Of a stretch of 38,443 nt of DNA, positions 8,012 to 15,859 are shown piece by piece. Source of the stretch: Campylobacterota bacterium. Its GTDB lineage: Bacteria > Campylobacterota > Campylobacteria > Campylobacterales > Sulfurimonadaceae. Position 1 is the first letter of the stretch. Each line of letters starts with the position of its first letter. A program made the position numbers and the translations under genes. The stretch lies in NCBI GenBank assembly GCA_023379705.1, contig JAMCPS010000172.1, positions 1 to 38,443 of the forward strand. Direction: 5' to 3'. The notes under the pieces were generated by a model, which was not told the origin of the DNA, searched no databases, and saw only the letters and a program-made list of their open reading frames with translations.

Positions 8012-9463
8012 TTACTTATCCATCCCAAAAGTACGTTCAAATAAAAGTTCTTTCCCGCTGAACAGTTCAGGAGCTTCAAATGCATTTTCATAGATCATGT
8101 CTTCTTTTATCATCAAAAGCTTTTTCCATAAAATTTGATGATCTTCTTTTTGTGCATTTATTAAAAGCAAATACAACTTATGGTTATCTTCATCCAAATA
8201 GGCCAGATCTTCTTCACGAAATACTGTATTCAGCAACTCATTTTGAAACGCTGCAGTATAGTTAAATACAAATACCGTAAATATTCGTCTTAATTTCAAC
8301 TCCGCTTCAATAAAATCAGCAAAATTCATTGATGAATCAACCATAGTAGCGTGAATACTTTTATGTATGTTATTAGAGTAAAATGAGTTATCTAAAGTTT
8401 TTTCAATCCCCAACACATAATCAAGTACACGAATATTCTTAGCAAAGATTTCAGATCCACCCAATTGATGAACATCAACTTTATCTTCAGCCCTCACAAA
8501 CCCTCGGGTTAATATTCCAATCGTTTTGGCTATAGGATTATGAAACTTTGCCTCCGTATAAAAATTAAGAATTGATTCCATTTTATCATTGCTATAGATA
8601 ATCAAGTCACTTTGCGTCCAAATTTCATCAGGCATCTCCAATAACTCTCTAAAGCGGCGTAACGATACTCTAGCTAAGTTTCCAAAAAGATACTCGTTCC
8701 ATTGTGCAAGTGGGTCATTCTGACTAACAATAAGAATATCGATTGTTTCTTTTTTATTTGGCTTAACATCCGGCGTAATGATGGCAGGCCTAATGTCATG
8801 TAATGCTGGAGGAAAAGTGTCTGCAAGAGGTTCATTGTATTTTTCATTTAATTCAAATCTATTATCACGATAAACAAAACTGTAAACTGCATGCTCAAGA
8901 GGATAAAAGGATGCAACAACATTTACCAAACGCCCCTTTTGCTGATTATCATTAGAAATAGAGAGTGTAAGATCAGCATAATTGAGCAAAGCATCATGAA
9001 TAGAAAGATAATTATCGCTTGGCTTCAGGAGTGAAACGATTGTCTTTACTTTACGACTTAAAACCAGACGTGCTATATCAGAAATTATTTCAAAACTGTC
9101 CAACTGATCCATCATATCGAATAATAAATCAATTCGCTGAATATATAATATTTTTGCGCCTGTCGTATCTAAAAGCTTTTCTATGTCATTAATGATAAAT
9201 TTCAGTCCTAACTGACGCTTGGTTTGTTTCCAATCCTCAGATAATAACAGAATATGAGCAAACTCAAAGCTATCTTCATTCATCATGCTTTTGGTAATTT
9301 CTTGCTTTTTGTAATAAGTTTCTTCAGGTATTGTAACAATAATTGTCGCTTGATCAAGATGTGATGAAGTAGTAAAAAAAATTGAAAGCATATTTTTACC
9401 GGTTCCTCTATCTCCTTCAATCAAGATAAATTCGGCGTTCGAAGCAACTTGTTCTAATGTCAT
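8012..9463 (-). CDS. BcsE-like c-di-GMP receptor (RecA-like, REC-like and GGDEF-like domains)
   Basis: This 483-aa soluble protein is the first gene of the operon, with AAGGA five bases before the ATG. Residues 1-230 look like a RecA/KaiC-type NTPase with a degenerate P-loop (GDRGTGKN, residues 17-24, with Asn where Ser/Thr belongs). Residues about 241-350 resemble a receiver domain (IDILIVSQNDPLAQWNEYLF). Residues about 375-450 read like a GGDEF domain: RREED-type I-site FREEDL (R416-D419) sits five residues before DEDNH, which replaces GGDEF, and is followed by KLYLLLINA. This three-part order is that of BcsE, the c-di-GMP receptor of E. coli-type cellulose secretion, about 523 aa. A second RxxD (RAED, 324-327) lies in the receiver-like part, as I recall for BcsE. 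It probably binds c-di-GMP and licenses the synthase. It is not a cyclase. Confidence 0.7.
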   Translation of the reverse strand: MTLEQVASNAEFILIEGDRGTGKNMLSIFFTTSSHLDQATIIVTIPEETYYKKQEITKSMMNEDSFEFAHILLLSEDWKQTKRQLGLKFIINDIEKLLDTTGAKILYIQRIDLLFDMMDQLDSFEIISDIARLVLSRKVKTIVSLLKPSDNYLSIHDALLNYADLTLSISNDNQQKGRLVNVVASFYPLEHAVYSFVYRDNRFELNEKYNEPLADTFPPALHDIRPAIITPDVKPNKKETIDILIVSQNDPLAQWNEYLFGNLARVSLRRFRELLEMPDEIWTQSDLIIYSNDKMESILNFYTEAKFHNPIAKTIGILTRGFVRAEDKVDVHQLGGSEIFAKNIRVLDYVLGIEKTLDNSFYSNNIHKSIHATMVDSSMNFADFIEAELKLRRIFTVFVFNYTAAFQNELLNTVFREEDLAYLDEDNHKLYLLLINAQKEDHQILWKKLLMIKEDMIYENAFEAPELFSGKELLFERTFGMDK

Positions 9464-9520
9464 TTTGATCCTTAATTTTTAAATATAAAAATTATTTTAA
9501 TCTGTTTAAGTTTATATTGT

Positions 9521-9534
9521 ATCTAAATTTAGAT
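9521..9534. repeat. Perfect 14-base palindrome, possible operator
   Basis: ATCTAAATTTAGAT reads identically on both strands. It lies about 58-71 bases upstream of the start of the exopolysaccharide operon, directly against the candidate -10 TACAAT. That placement would suit a dimeric DNA-binding regulator. AT-rich sequence makes chance palindromes more likely, so function is inferred. Confidence 0.4.
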
Positions 9535-9536
9535 CT

Positions 9537-9556
9537 TATTCTTACTTTTAAGAATA
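9537..9556. repeat. Inverted repeat with 8-base arms and 4-base loop
   Basis: TATTCTTA and TAAGAATA flank a four-base loop, directly beside the 14-base palindrome. No T-run follows on either strand, so it is a poor terminator for the HIT gene. It could be a second operator half-site or a weak transcript hairpin. Confidence 0.35.
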
Positions 9557-9584
9557 TCATTGTTCGTCATAAAAAACAAGAATC

Positions 9585-10079
9585 TTATTTAAAAAAAATG
9601 GGTGAAAGTTCCTTTAATTTCTTATAAATCTTCTCAAAATCGGTCGAATAAACCCGCGTTTTCGCTATTGATGTTATAAAGTTCGTATCTCGTTCCCAAC
9701 GCGGTACGAGATGCATGTGAATGTGTTCTGCTATACCTGCACCCGCTTCTCGTCCTAAATTCATTCCGATATTGACCGCATGAGCATTAAAGCCCTCTTT
9801 GAGCATACGCACCCCTTTTTGCGCCAATGCACTCATGTGCAGCCATACTACAGGATCAAGAGCTTCCATCGCATCAGTATGAAAATGGGGAATGATCATA
9901 AAATGGCCCGGTGTATAGGGATAACGGTTCATGACGACAAAGCAATGCTCGTCACGATACAAAACATGATGTTCTTCATCCAAAGCTTCATTCTCACTAA
10001 TATGGCAAAATACACACCCTTCGCATTTTGCTCCCGCTACGTACTCATTACGCCATGGGGCATAAAGAATGTTATTCAT
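9585..10079 (-). CDS. HIT-family nucleotide hydrolase (Ap4A hydrolase-like)
   Basis: This 164-aa cytoplasmic protein carries the histidine triad EHIHMHLVPRW (H119, H121, H123), in which the middle histidine forms the nucleotidyl-histidine intermediate. An N-terminal cysteine cluster (CEGCVFCHI, C19/C22/C25) together with a histidine suggests the structural zinc seen in many bacterial HIT proteins. PYTPGHFMIIPHFH is the other conserved block. Members cleave dinucleoside polyphosphates or AMP conjugates; the exact substrate cannot be told. The length matches the Ap4A hydrolase/phosphorylase-like bacterial subgroup. Its ATG overlaps the murF stop codon by one base (TGATG), so it is the last gene of the cell-wall operon. 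Confidence 0.9.
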   Translation of the reverse strand: MNNILYAPWRNEYVAGAKCEGCVFCHISENEALDEEHHVLYRDEHCFVVMNRYPYTPGHFMIIPHFHTDAMEALDPVVWLHMSALAQKGVRMLKEGFNAHAVNIGMNLGREAGAGIAEHIHMHLVPRWERDTNFITSIAKTRVYSTDFEKIYKKLKELSPIFFK

Positions 10080-11518
10080 CAGATAAAATTCGGTGCATCA
10101 TTCGCGAAAAGGATTATATCCCCAGCTCTCGTCACCTCACCCAGCGTTTTAACCAACTGCGCTTTATCAGCGAGCATTACGACTTCGTTCACCTTTAACT
10201 CGGTTTGAAATTGAACCGCATTGAGCTGTCCTGTAATAATGGCAACATCAAAGACGCCATTGATAGCGTTAATCAGTTGACTATTTAGTTCGGCCGTACT
10301 TTCCACTAGTCCTGGGGTTACGATCACTTTTCGTCCGGTATGCAAGGAGCATAATCGTACACCCTCAAGCATCCCATCGATATTTCCATTGTAGCCATCA
10401 TCGAGTATGATTTTCCCACCGGAATCAATACGCTCAAGACGGTGCTCAACACTTTTGAGATGATACACAGCTGACTCGATCTCTTCCGCACTCATTCCCA
10501 TTTCATACGCTATTAAAATAGCGGCATTCATATTCATCGTTTGAAAACCACCCAATACAGACGTATGAAAATGGTGTTCTCTTCCCTCTAAAGAAAGATC
10601 AAAGTCGGTCCCTTCCAATGTCGCATTGAGATTATGAATATCATCACCGAAAAATGTCACCTTCTCATGAGGAACATCGGTAACCGACGTATGAATAAAT
10701 GCTTTTTGCAAACGGTTGGAATGTATGATTTCGAGTTTGGTTTGCTTGATGCGCTCTACTGTTTTAAAGTACTCCAAATGCTGAGGCCCCACTTTACCTA
10801 CTACGACGATTTGAGGGTTCAGCAACTGTGTAATGGCATAAATATCCCCAAACTCGCGGGCTCCTGCTTCACAAACATACACTTGTGTATTTACGGGAAG
10901 CGATTCATTGACATCGCGAATAATACCGCCGATCGTATTGACACTGCGAGGCGTCGCATAGACATTGAACTTGGAGGATAACGTCTGTGCAATAAAGTTC
11001 TTCATCGATGTTTTACCGTAACTACCAGTAATACAGATAATCGTCAAATCACTCATGGATTCAATCTTACGTTTTGCCTCTTTTTTGTACATTAAAAATA
11101 AAAACTTTTCCATTCCCCATGAAGTCAAATACGCAAGGCTCAGCGGTAAAAATACGCCATATGTATCGCTGACACTTCTAAGACTCCAAAGGGTATTCAA
11201 TATGACGGTAATAAAAAGCAAAAGAATCAAGAAACGCTTCACACGCCATGTCAAAACCAGCTTTTTATCGAGTTTGGAATGCCAAAGGTAGAGAAATGGA
11301 ATATAGGCAACCAATACAAACGGCCCATACGTACCCAGTACATAATAAAGGATAAAAGGAAGTACAAAATACAGGACATGCCACCACGTCTTATGGTGAC
11401 GCAACACAACACGCTCTATACGGTAATCATACCACTGTAAATTGGTAATAAGATACCATCCCAAGGCAAAAACAAAAAGAAAATTGGCTCCAAGAGCGAT
11501 CATCTGTGTTAATTCCAT
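10079..11518 (-). CDS. murF: MurF-type UDP-MurNAc-tripeptide:D-Ala-D-Ala ligase with N-terminal membrane domain
   Basis: This 479-aa Mur ligase adds D-alanyl-D-alanine to the UDP-MurNAc peptide, the last cytoplasmic step of precursor synthesis. The ATP P-loop is ITGSYGKTS (residues 163-171), followed by TPRSVNTIGGI, the EAGAREFGDI metal-site block and the C-terminal HRLERIDSGGKIILDDGYNGN typical of MurF. Unlike the classic enzyme, residues 1-155 form several hydrophobic helices (IALGANFLFVFALGWYLI, VLYFVLPFILYYVLG, FLILLLFITVILNTLW), so the enzyme should be anchored in the membrane. I recall a similarly long hydrophobic N-terminus in Campylobacter MurF. It starts directly after the hydrolase stop codon, with AAGGAAAAG as ribosome-binding site, and sits beside ddl, which supplies its substrate. 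Confidence 0.92.
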   Translation of the reverse strand: MELTQMIALGANFLFVFALGWYLITNLQWYDYRIERVVLRHHKTWWHVLYFVLPFILYYVLGTYGPFVLVAYIPFLYLWHSKLDKKLVLTWRVKRFLILLLFITVILNTLWSLRSVSDTYGVFLPLSLAYLTSWGMEKFLFLMYKKEAKRKIESMSDLTIICITGSYGKTSMKNFIAQTLSSKFNVYATPRSVNTIGGIIRDVNESLPVNTQVYVCEAGAREFGDIYAITQLLNPQIVVVGKVGPQHLEYFKTVERIKQTKLEIIHSNRLQKAFIHTSVTDVPHEKVTFFGDDIHNLNATLEGTDFDLSLEGREHHFHTSVLGGFQTMNMNAAILIAYEMGMSAEEIESAVYHLKSVEHRLERIDSGGKIILDDGYNGNIDGMLEGVRLCSLHTGRKVIVTPGLVESTAELNSQLINAINGVFDVAIITGQLNAVQFQTELKVNEVVMLADKAQLVKTLGEVTRAGDIILFANDAPNFI

Positions 11519-12250
11519 TTACTTTTCCTTCTTATCCATACTTTTTTCTATTTCATCTGCAATCGAAGCAGCCTCTTTCAAGAGAAAATAGTGATCTCCC
11601 TCATACGCAATAAGACGCGAGTCGTCAATAAGGCCTTGTATTACTTCACCCGTCCATAAAGGGGTTGCCGTATCTTGCTTGCCAAAACATAACAAAGCTT
11701 TATGTTTAAACGCTTTAAAATAATCCGTAAAATCTTCATTAACCACATTTTTAAACGTTTGATACATTGCTTCAGACATACCTTGCGCATCGGGTGCGAC
11801 AAAGAGCGATCGCAGCGAGGTAAGGCCTGTAAATTTGAGCATCTTGAAAAGAGCGATTTTCGTACGGACTTTTAATGGTTTTGGAATCAATATTCCTGCC
11901 GATGCTACAAGTACCAAAAGCTCAGGATTGAGTAATGTGGCTACTTTTCCTCCAAATGAATGTCCTAAAATAATATTTTTACTAGCATCAATTTGCGTTA
12001 AAAAAAGTTCCATAATTTGGACATAATCGGTCGTTTGAAGGGAGATATCGCAATTACTGCCGCCAAAGCCAGGCATATCGATGTATATATGGCGAAAAGC
12101 AGGAAGTGTTTTACCAAAAGCTTGCTTCATGAGGTTTTTATTCGAGCCCCATCCATGTAAAAAAATAATATCAGAGGTCTGATTGGGATTGAGAATTTCA
12201 TAACTAACGGTAAACGTAGCGCCCTTATAATGAACCGTTTTTACTGCCAC
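11519..12250 (-). CDS. Alpha/beta-fold hydrolase
   Basis: This 243-aa alpha/beta hydrolase has an oxyanion block FLHGWGSNK, nucleophile elbow LGHSFGGK (S98), acid D193 in GKQDTATPL and base H220 in EGDHYFL, so the catalytic triad is complete. There is no signal peptide; it is cytoplasmic. The start is GTG at 12250, two bases after the ddl stop codon. The substrate is unknown: esters, lactones and C-C bond hydrolysis products are all possible in this fold. The place between ddl and murF recurs in Campylobacter jejuni as I remember it (Cj0796c), so a cell-envelope or precursor-salvage role is plausible but unproven. Confidence 0.88.
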   Translation of the reverse strand: MAVKTVHYKGATFTVSYEILNPNQTSDIIFLHGWGSNKNLMKQAFGKTLPAFRHIYIDMPGFGGSNCDISLQTTDYVQIMELFLTQIDASKNIILGHSFGGKVATLLNPELLVLVASAGILIPKPLKVRTKIALFKMLKFTGLTSLRSLFVAPDAQGMSEAMYQTFKNVVNEDFTDYFKAFKHKALLCFGKQDTATPLWTGEVIQGLIDDSRLIAYEGDHYFLLKEAASIADEIEKSMDKKEK

Positions 12251-12252
12251 TC

Positions 12253-13290
12253 TTATTTACCTTTGGCTTGAGAAATGGAGTGAATGTAATCATACTGGAT
12301 ACGGATCTCTTTTTTTGCCGGCAATGACCCTAAAAGGGTATTGATCGCCCCGCTAAAATCTTCAAAGAGATAGTTTGCCATTGATCCCGGGATCGGGTTG
12401 ATCTCATTGAGATACACAACGCCATCGATTTCAAAAAAATCACATCGAATAAGAGCCCCCTCAAACAACGGAGAATAAAGGGTTTTGAAGGCATCGCGCA
12501 ATTGGGTTACGAGCGTATCGCTAACGGCTGCTTCGGCCACTTTTGCCGATCGTGAAAAGTCGAGGTATTTTTTTTCAAAATCCAAAAATTCTACTTTTTG
12601 CGGCTCTTCGACGATTGAATAAGTGATCTTACCATGTGAACCGTAACCCGCGAGATTGTACTCTTTGACACCGCTGATAAACGGTTCGATTAGCAGGGTA
12701 TTGTCAAATTCAAACGCCACATCCAACGCATATGCCAACTCGCTGGCCTCACGTACAATACTCACTCCAATTGAGCTTCCTAGACATGAAGGTTTAATAA
12801 TAAATGGATAAGGAGTGCTAATGGTTTTGATGTTCTCTCTTCTAATCACTTCGTATGGAAGGGTTTTCACCCCCATCGACTGTGCAAACCATTTGGTGTA
12901 ATGTTTGTCAAAACTCAGCATCGATGCCTCTTTGCGCGGTCCGATAAATGAAACTCCGTAAAAATCAAACAGTGCCGCTATCGAACCGTCTTCACCATCA
13001 CCCCCGTGAATGAGATTAAGAACAGGCATGTCGTGTAACTTTGAGCCAAAAAGTCCGCGCTGTTGAAATCCACCTTTTACCAATGCAAGTTGTGGCATTT
13101 TGAGGTGTTTTGCTCTCGAAAACGTAATTGCTTTCATATGCGCATCATCAATAAGATAAAAACGATGATCCTGATCGCAAAAAATAAAGCTCAAGTCAAA
13201 ATTGGAAAGTTTCCCTTTTACGGTAATCGCACTGACAATGCTGATCTCGTGTTCGTAACTGGCTCCGCCGAATAAAATTGCTAATTTCAC
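12253..13290 (-). CDS. ddl: D-alanine--D-alanine ligase
   Basis: This 345-aa ATP-grasp ligase joins two D-alanines for peptidoglycan precursors. The N-terminus ILFGGASYEHEISIVSA is the family signature; LIHGGDGEDGSIAALFDFYGVSFIGP, PFIIKPSCLGSSIGVS and the metal-binding C-terminal IRCDFFEIDGVVYLNEINPIPG are all present, so the enzyme should be active. The start is GTG, with AAGGAAA that overlaps the end of ruvA nine bases upstream. Its product feeds MurF, encoded two genes on in the same operon. Confidence 0.96.
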   Translation of the reverse strand: MKLAILFGGASYEHEISIVSAITVKGKLSNFDLSFIFCDQDHRFYLIDDAHMKAITFSRAKHLKMPQLALVKGGFQQRGLFGSKLHDMPVLNLIHGGDGEDGSIAALFDFYGVSFIGPRKEASMLSFDKHYTKWFAQSMGVKTLPYEVIRRENIKTISTPYPFIIKPSCLGSSIGVSIVREASELAYALDVAFEFDNTLLIEPFISGVKEYNLAGYGSHGKITYSIVEEPQKVEFLDFEKKYLDFSRSAKVAEAAVSDTLVTQLRDAFKTLYSPLFEGALIRCDFFEIDGVVYLNEINPIPGSMANYLFEDFSGAINTLLGSLPAKKEIRIQYDYIHSISQAKGK

Positions 13291-13299
13291 TTATTTCCT

Positions 13300-13863
13300 T
13301 TAAAGTTTTTGTAATTGTTTCAATGCTTCTCTCACCAAAGAAGCAGTATCGGTAGCACTCGATGCACTCAATGCCTTGGCAATTTGTTCACGCTTAAATC
13401 CAAGCGATTCAAGCGCCATAGAAGCCTCGGTTGCAGCACTGCTGATAACGGTATCACCTTGTAACAGCACAGCATCAAAGCCTGCCAACTCCACCATAAT
13501 CCGTCCCGCACTTTTAGGTCCGATTCCAGGAACTTTTTTTAGCGCATTGACATCTTTAGACGTAATAATACCCGCAAACTGCTCCGGCGTAAAGGTGCTG
13601 CAAATTGCAAGCGCTGCTTTGGGACCGATTCCATTAATTTTAAGCATCCCCTCAAAGAGTGTTTTTTCCCCTTTTTGGATAAAACCATAAAGCTGCTGTG
13701 CATCTTCACGAATGATGTGCGTTGTATGTACCCTGATGCGCTCACTGCTCAATGCACTGTAGGTATGCAAGGAAATAAAAACCTCATAAACCACCCCGTT
13801 TACATCCAGATGCATTGCTGATGGCTCTTTATAAACAATGTTTCCCTCTAATCCTATTATCAT
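13300..13863 (-). CDS. ruvA: Holliday junction DNA helicase subunit RuvA
   Basis: This 187-aa RuvA binds four-way junctions as a tetramer and loads the RuvB motor for branch migration. The N-terminal OB-fold (MIIGLEGNIVYKEPSAMHLDVNGVVYEVF) and the two helix-hairpin-helix motifs (LLKINGIGPKAAL and LKKVPGIGPKSAGRIMVEL) are clear, and a short C-terminal domain III that contacts RuvB follows a linker. It overlaps the fapA stop codon by four bases (ATGA). RuvB and RuvC are not in the window. Confidence 0.96.
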   Translation of the reverse strand: MIIGLEGNIVYKEPSAMHLDVNGVVYEVFISLHTYSALSSERIRVHTTHIIREDAQQLYGFIQKGEKTLFEGMLKINGIGPKAALAICSTFTPEQFAGIITSKDVNALKKVPGIGPKSAGRIMVELAGFDAVLLQGDTVISSAATEASMALESLGFKREQIAKALSASSATDTASLVREALKQLQKL

Positions 13864-15767
13864 TTTGACAGTACCTTAATTGAAAAAATTCCCTCATCAC
13901 TCATATGCAACCCATATATACCGCCGACACTGTTGTCTGGGGGAAGAAACGTAATATTAATAGGCGGATCTATCAATTTAAAAATAATTTCATTGTAATT
14001 GTGCCAACGGTCATGATTAATAACACGTGCTTCAAATATCTCATCTTGCAGTGCTCTATGCCGTCCGCTGATAAAAGCATAATGGTCCAATTTGTCTTGA
14101 TACTCTTTTCTTAATACATCAAGCTTAAATTTAAATTCTTGAAACTGCTTATATTTTTGCGCATAGGCAATGGGAATTTTTATCCCGTTATTTTTGTAGT
14201 TAATCAATTTTCGTTTAATATCTTCATAGACAGGTTGATTTTTTGTCATCGTTTCTTCATAAGCGGAAAGCTCTTTAGCCACATCATGGATCACTTTTTT
14301 AACTTCAATCATGAGACTTTGTTCTTCATCTAAAAATTCTCGTGATTCATTGAGCAAAGGGTCAATCGTTAAAATATTTTCCCCGCCTTGTAGTTTTTGA
14401 ATTTCAATACGTTTTGATGCTGTCAATTTCGTATGAGATCCTAACAGCTCGACATCAATCTCTTTTGCGTGTACTGTTCCGCCTGTTGCCTGAGCGACAC
14501 TGACATGATCACCTTCCACACTTCCATGCTCTAGACGTGTCACATGAATTTCTTTTCCATAAGCTTTACCTTTGTGAACATTGATCGTTAAATCATCCGC
14601 CGTAATCGTTGCACTGTTATGAACCTGACCTTCTACGACAGCTTTGTGTGCCGTTACTTTTGCATCGGGGCCAATATTGCCATCAATGTTAATCACATTG
14701 ACGGTCACTTCCATACCCGTACCTATGGCATCTTTGAGCGGATCTTTTTCTTTGACATTAATGGATACATCTGCGTCCAATTGGGTTTCAATCGAACCCG
14801 TGGAGCGAAAACTGATTTCAGTAACGTCCATCTGGGTTTTAATGTCATACATACCACCCTCAAAGGTAACATAACCGCCTGTTTTAGCACGGAATTCAAT
14901 TCTGACATCATTTTCATCACGCAGGATGTTTTCACCTATGGTAAAGGTAGGTTCATAACGAATAAGCGGCTCTTTTGTGATGATAAATTCCCCCCTGCAA
15001 TTGCGACCGCTCGTCCCTTTTCTCGGCTTAATGTACTCTATAAGCAAATCGTTGGCTACCACGCTGATAATATACCCGCGTTTTGCATAGTCAATACGTC
15101 CTGCTTCATCAAGACCATTTTGCTTTTTATCATAATGCATTATCAATGCATCGTCAACAGTCGGCATAGGTTCTATGCCCTCCCCTACAACAAAACGTTC
15201 TTGCTCTTTAACACGATACAAACCATTAACTTTTACTTTGGCTAGAAACTCTGACAAGTTACTGTGCATCATGGAATCAAAAATCCCAACCATAAGGTTT
15301 GCCCGAAGCTTTTTTTTCATAATGAGCTCAAAAAAGTCTTCCTCAAAGGTATCATCATAAATCAGCTCACTGCCCGATTTAATCGTTAGATAAATTTTAC
15401 AAAGAGTTGCATTGCCGGCAATGGACAATTCGATATGATCGAGTTTTCCTAATTCTGTTATGGAAAATATTTCTGCTTCGTAAATCTGCTTAAGCTCAAA
15501 CTTTGGATTGAGATAAAGTTCATTGCCAAGCGCATTAATATCCGCTGGAGAAAGCTCAGTCCACTCATCCGAATCGGCTTTAACTTCATTAGCCATCAAA
15601 CTAAGTGTTTGCACTTCCAAGAGTCTAAAGTCAAGTGAGTGAACAGAAACTTTGTGCATAGATGCTGCTTGCATCAGCTCTTTTGCAATGTTATTGGTGC
15701 GAACAATAAAAGGAACAATAGCGGATGAACTCTCAGAAATAACTCTGACATGCGGTAAATCCACCAT
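13860..15767 (-). CDS. FapA/DUF342-family protein
   Basis: This 635-aa protein matches the DUF342 (flagellar assembly protein A) family, first gene of the murF operon. The central block from about residue 230 (KRGYIISVVANDLLIEYIKPRKGTSGRNCRGEFI) leads into a beta-helical repeat region (GNIGPDAKVTAHKAVVEGQVHNSATITADDLTINVHKGKAYGKEI), then a long coiled coil at about 475-590 (LDEEQSLMIEVKKVIHDVAKELSAYEETM). No signal peptide or membrane segment. In Vibrio a FapA protein links glucose phosphotransferase signalling to flagellar polarity; in Campylobacter the homologue is annotated only as a putative ATPase, though I see no P-loop here. Function in this organism is unknown. GGGG seven bases before ATG serves as ribosome-binding site. 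Confidence 0.85.
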   Translation of the reverse strand: MVDLPHVRVISESSSAIVPFIVRTNNIAKELMQAASMHKVSVHSLDFRLLEVQTLSLMANEVKADSDEWTELSPADINALGNELYLNPKFELKQIYEAEIFSITELGKLDHIELSIAGNATLCKIYLTIKSGSELIYDDTFEEDFFELIMKKKLRANLMVGIFDSMMHSNLSEFLAKVKVNGLYRVKEQERFVVGEGIEPMPTVDDALIMHYDKKQNGLDEAGRIDYAKRGYIISVVANDLLIEYIKPRKGTSGRNCRGEFIITKEPLIRYEPTFTIGENILRDENDVRIEFRAKTGGYVTFEGGMYDIKTQMDVTEISFRSTGSIETQLDADVSINVKEKDPLKDAIGTGMEVTVNVINIDGNIGPDAKVTAHKAVVEGQVHNSATITADDLTINVHKGKAYGKEIHVTRLEHGSVEGDHVSVAQATGGTVHAKEIDVELLGSHTKLTASKRIEIQKLQGGENILTIDPLLNESREFLDEEQSLMIEVKKVIHDVAKELSAYEETMTKNQPVYEDIKRKLINYKNNGIKIPIAYAQKYKQFQEFKFKLDVLRKEYQDKLDHYAFISGRHRALQDEIFEARVINHDRWHNYNEIIFKLIDPPINITFLPPDNSVGGIYGLHMSDEGIFSIKVLSK

Positions 15768-15859
15768 TGTAATCCCCTTTCTTTTATGTATACTATTTGG
15801 CTATTTTAATCACATATCGGTTAAACTCACGTAAAATTTAACAATGGTCCTATTTATCT
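15768..15859. promoter_or_regulatory. Divergent promoter region between fapA and murJ
   Basis: These 92 bases must drive both the minus-strand fapA-ruvA-ddl-murF operon and the plus-strand murJ-cysS-msbA run. TATACT/TATACA around 15789-15800 can be read as a -10 in either direction. The fapA side has AAAGGGG before ATG; the murJ side has no good Shine-Dalgarno. No strong operator-like palindrome was seen. Confidence 0.5.

Larger units (their letters stand above)
9464..9584 (-). promoter_or_regulatory. AT-rich promoter region of the exopolysaccharide operon
   Basis: This 121-base gap separates the HIT gene from the BcsE-like gene, both on the minus strand. Read on the minus strand it contains TACAAT and TATAAA stretches that could serve as a -10 box, then AAGGA before the start codon. 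I see no convincing -35, which is normal for this phylum, and no sigma-54 (GG-N10-GC) element. Two inverted repeats, listed separately, lie upstream of the candidate -10 and are possible operator sites. No convincing terminator with a U-tract is visible for the HIT operon. Confidence 0.5.

Noticed and set aside
9537-9556. Intrinsic terminator after the HIT gene
   Set aside because: The AT-only stem is not followed by a T-run on either strand.
9780-10208. 142-aa plus-strand ORF
   Set aside because: Antisense to the HIT and murF genes, both with catalytic motifs.
14619-15245. 208-aa plus-strand ORF
   Set aside because: It lies wholly antisense to fapA, has no ribosome-binding site or family resemblance and is a shadow of the real frame.
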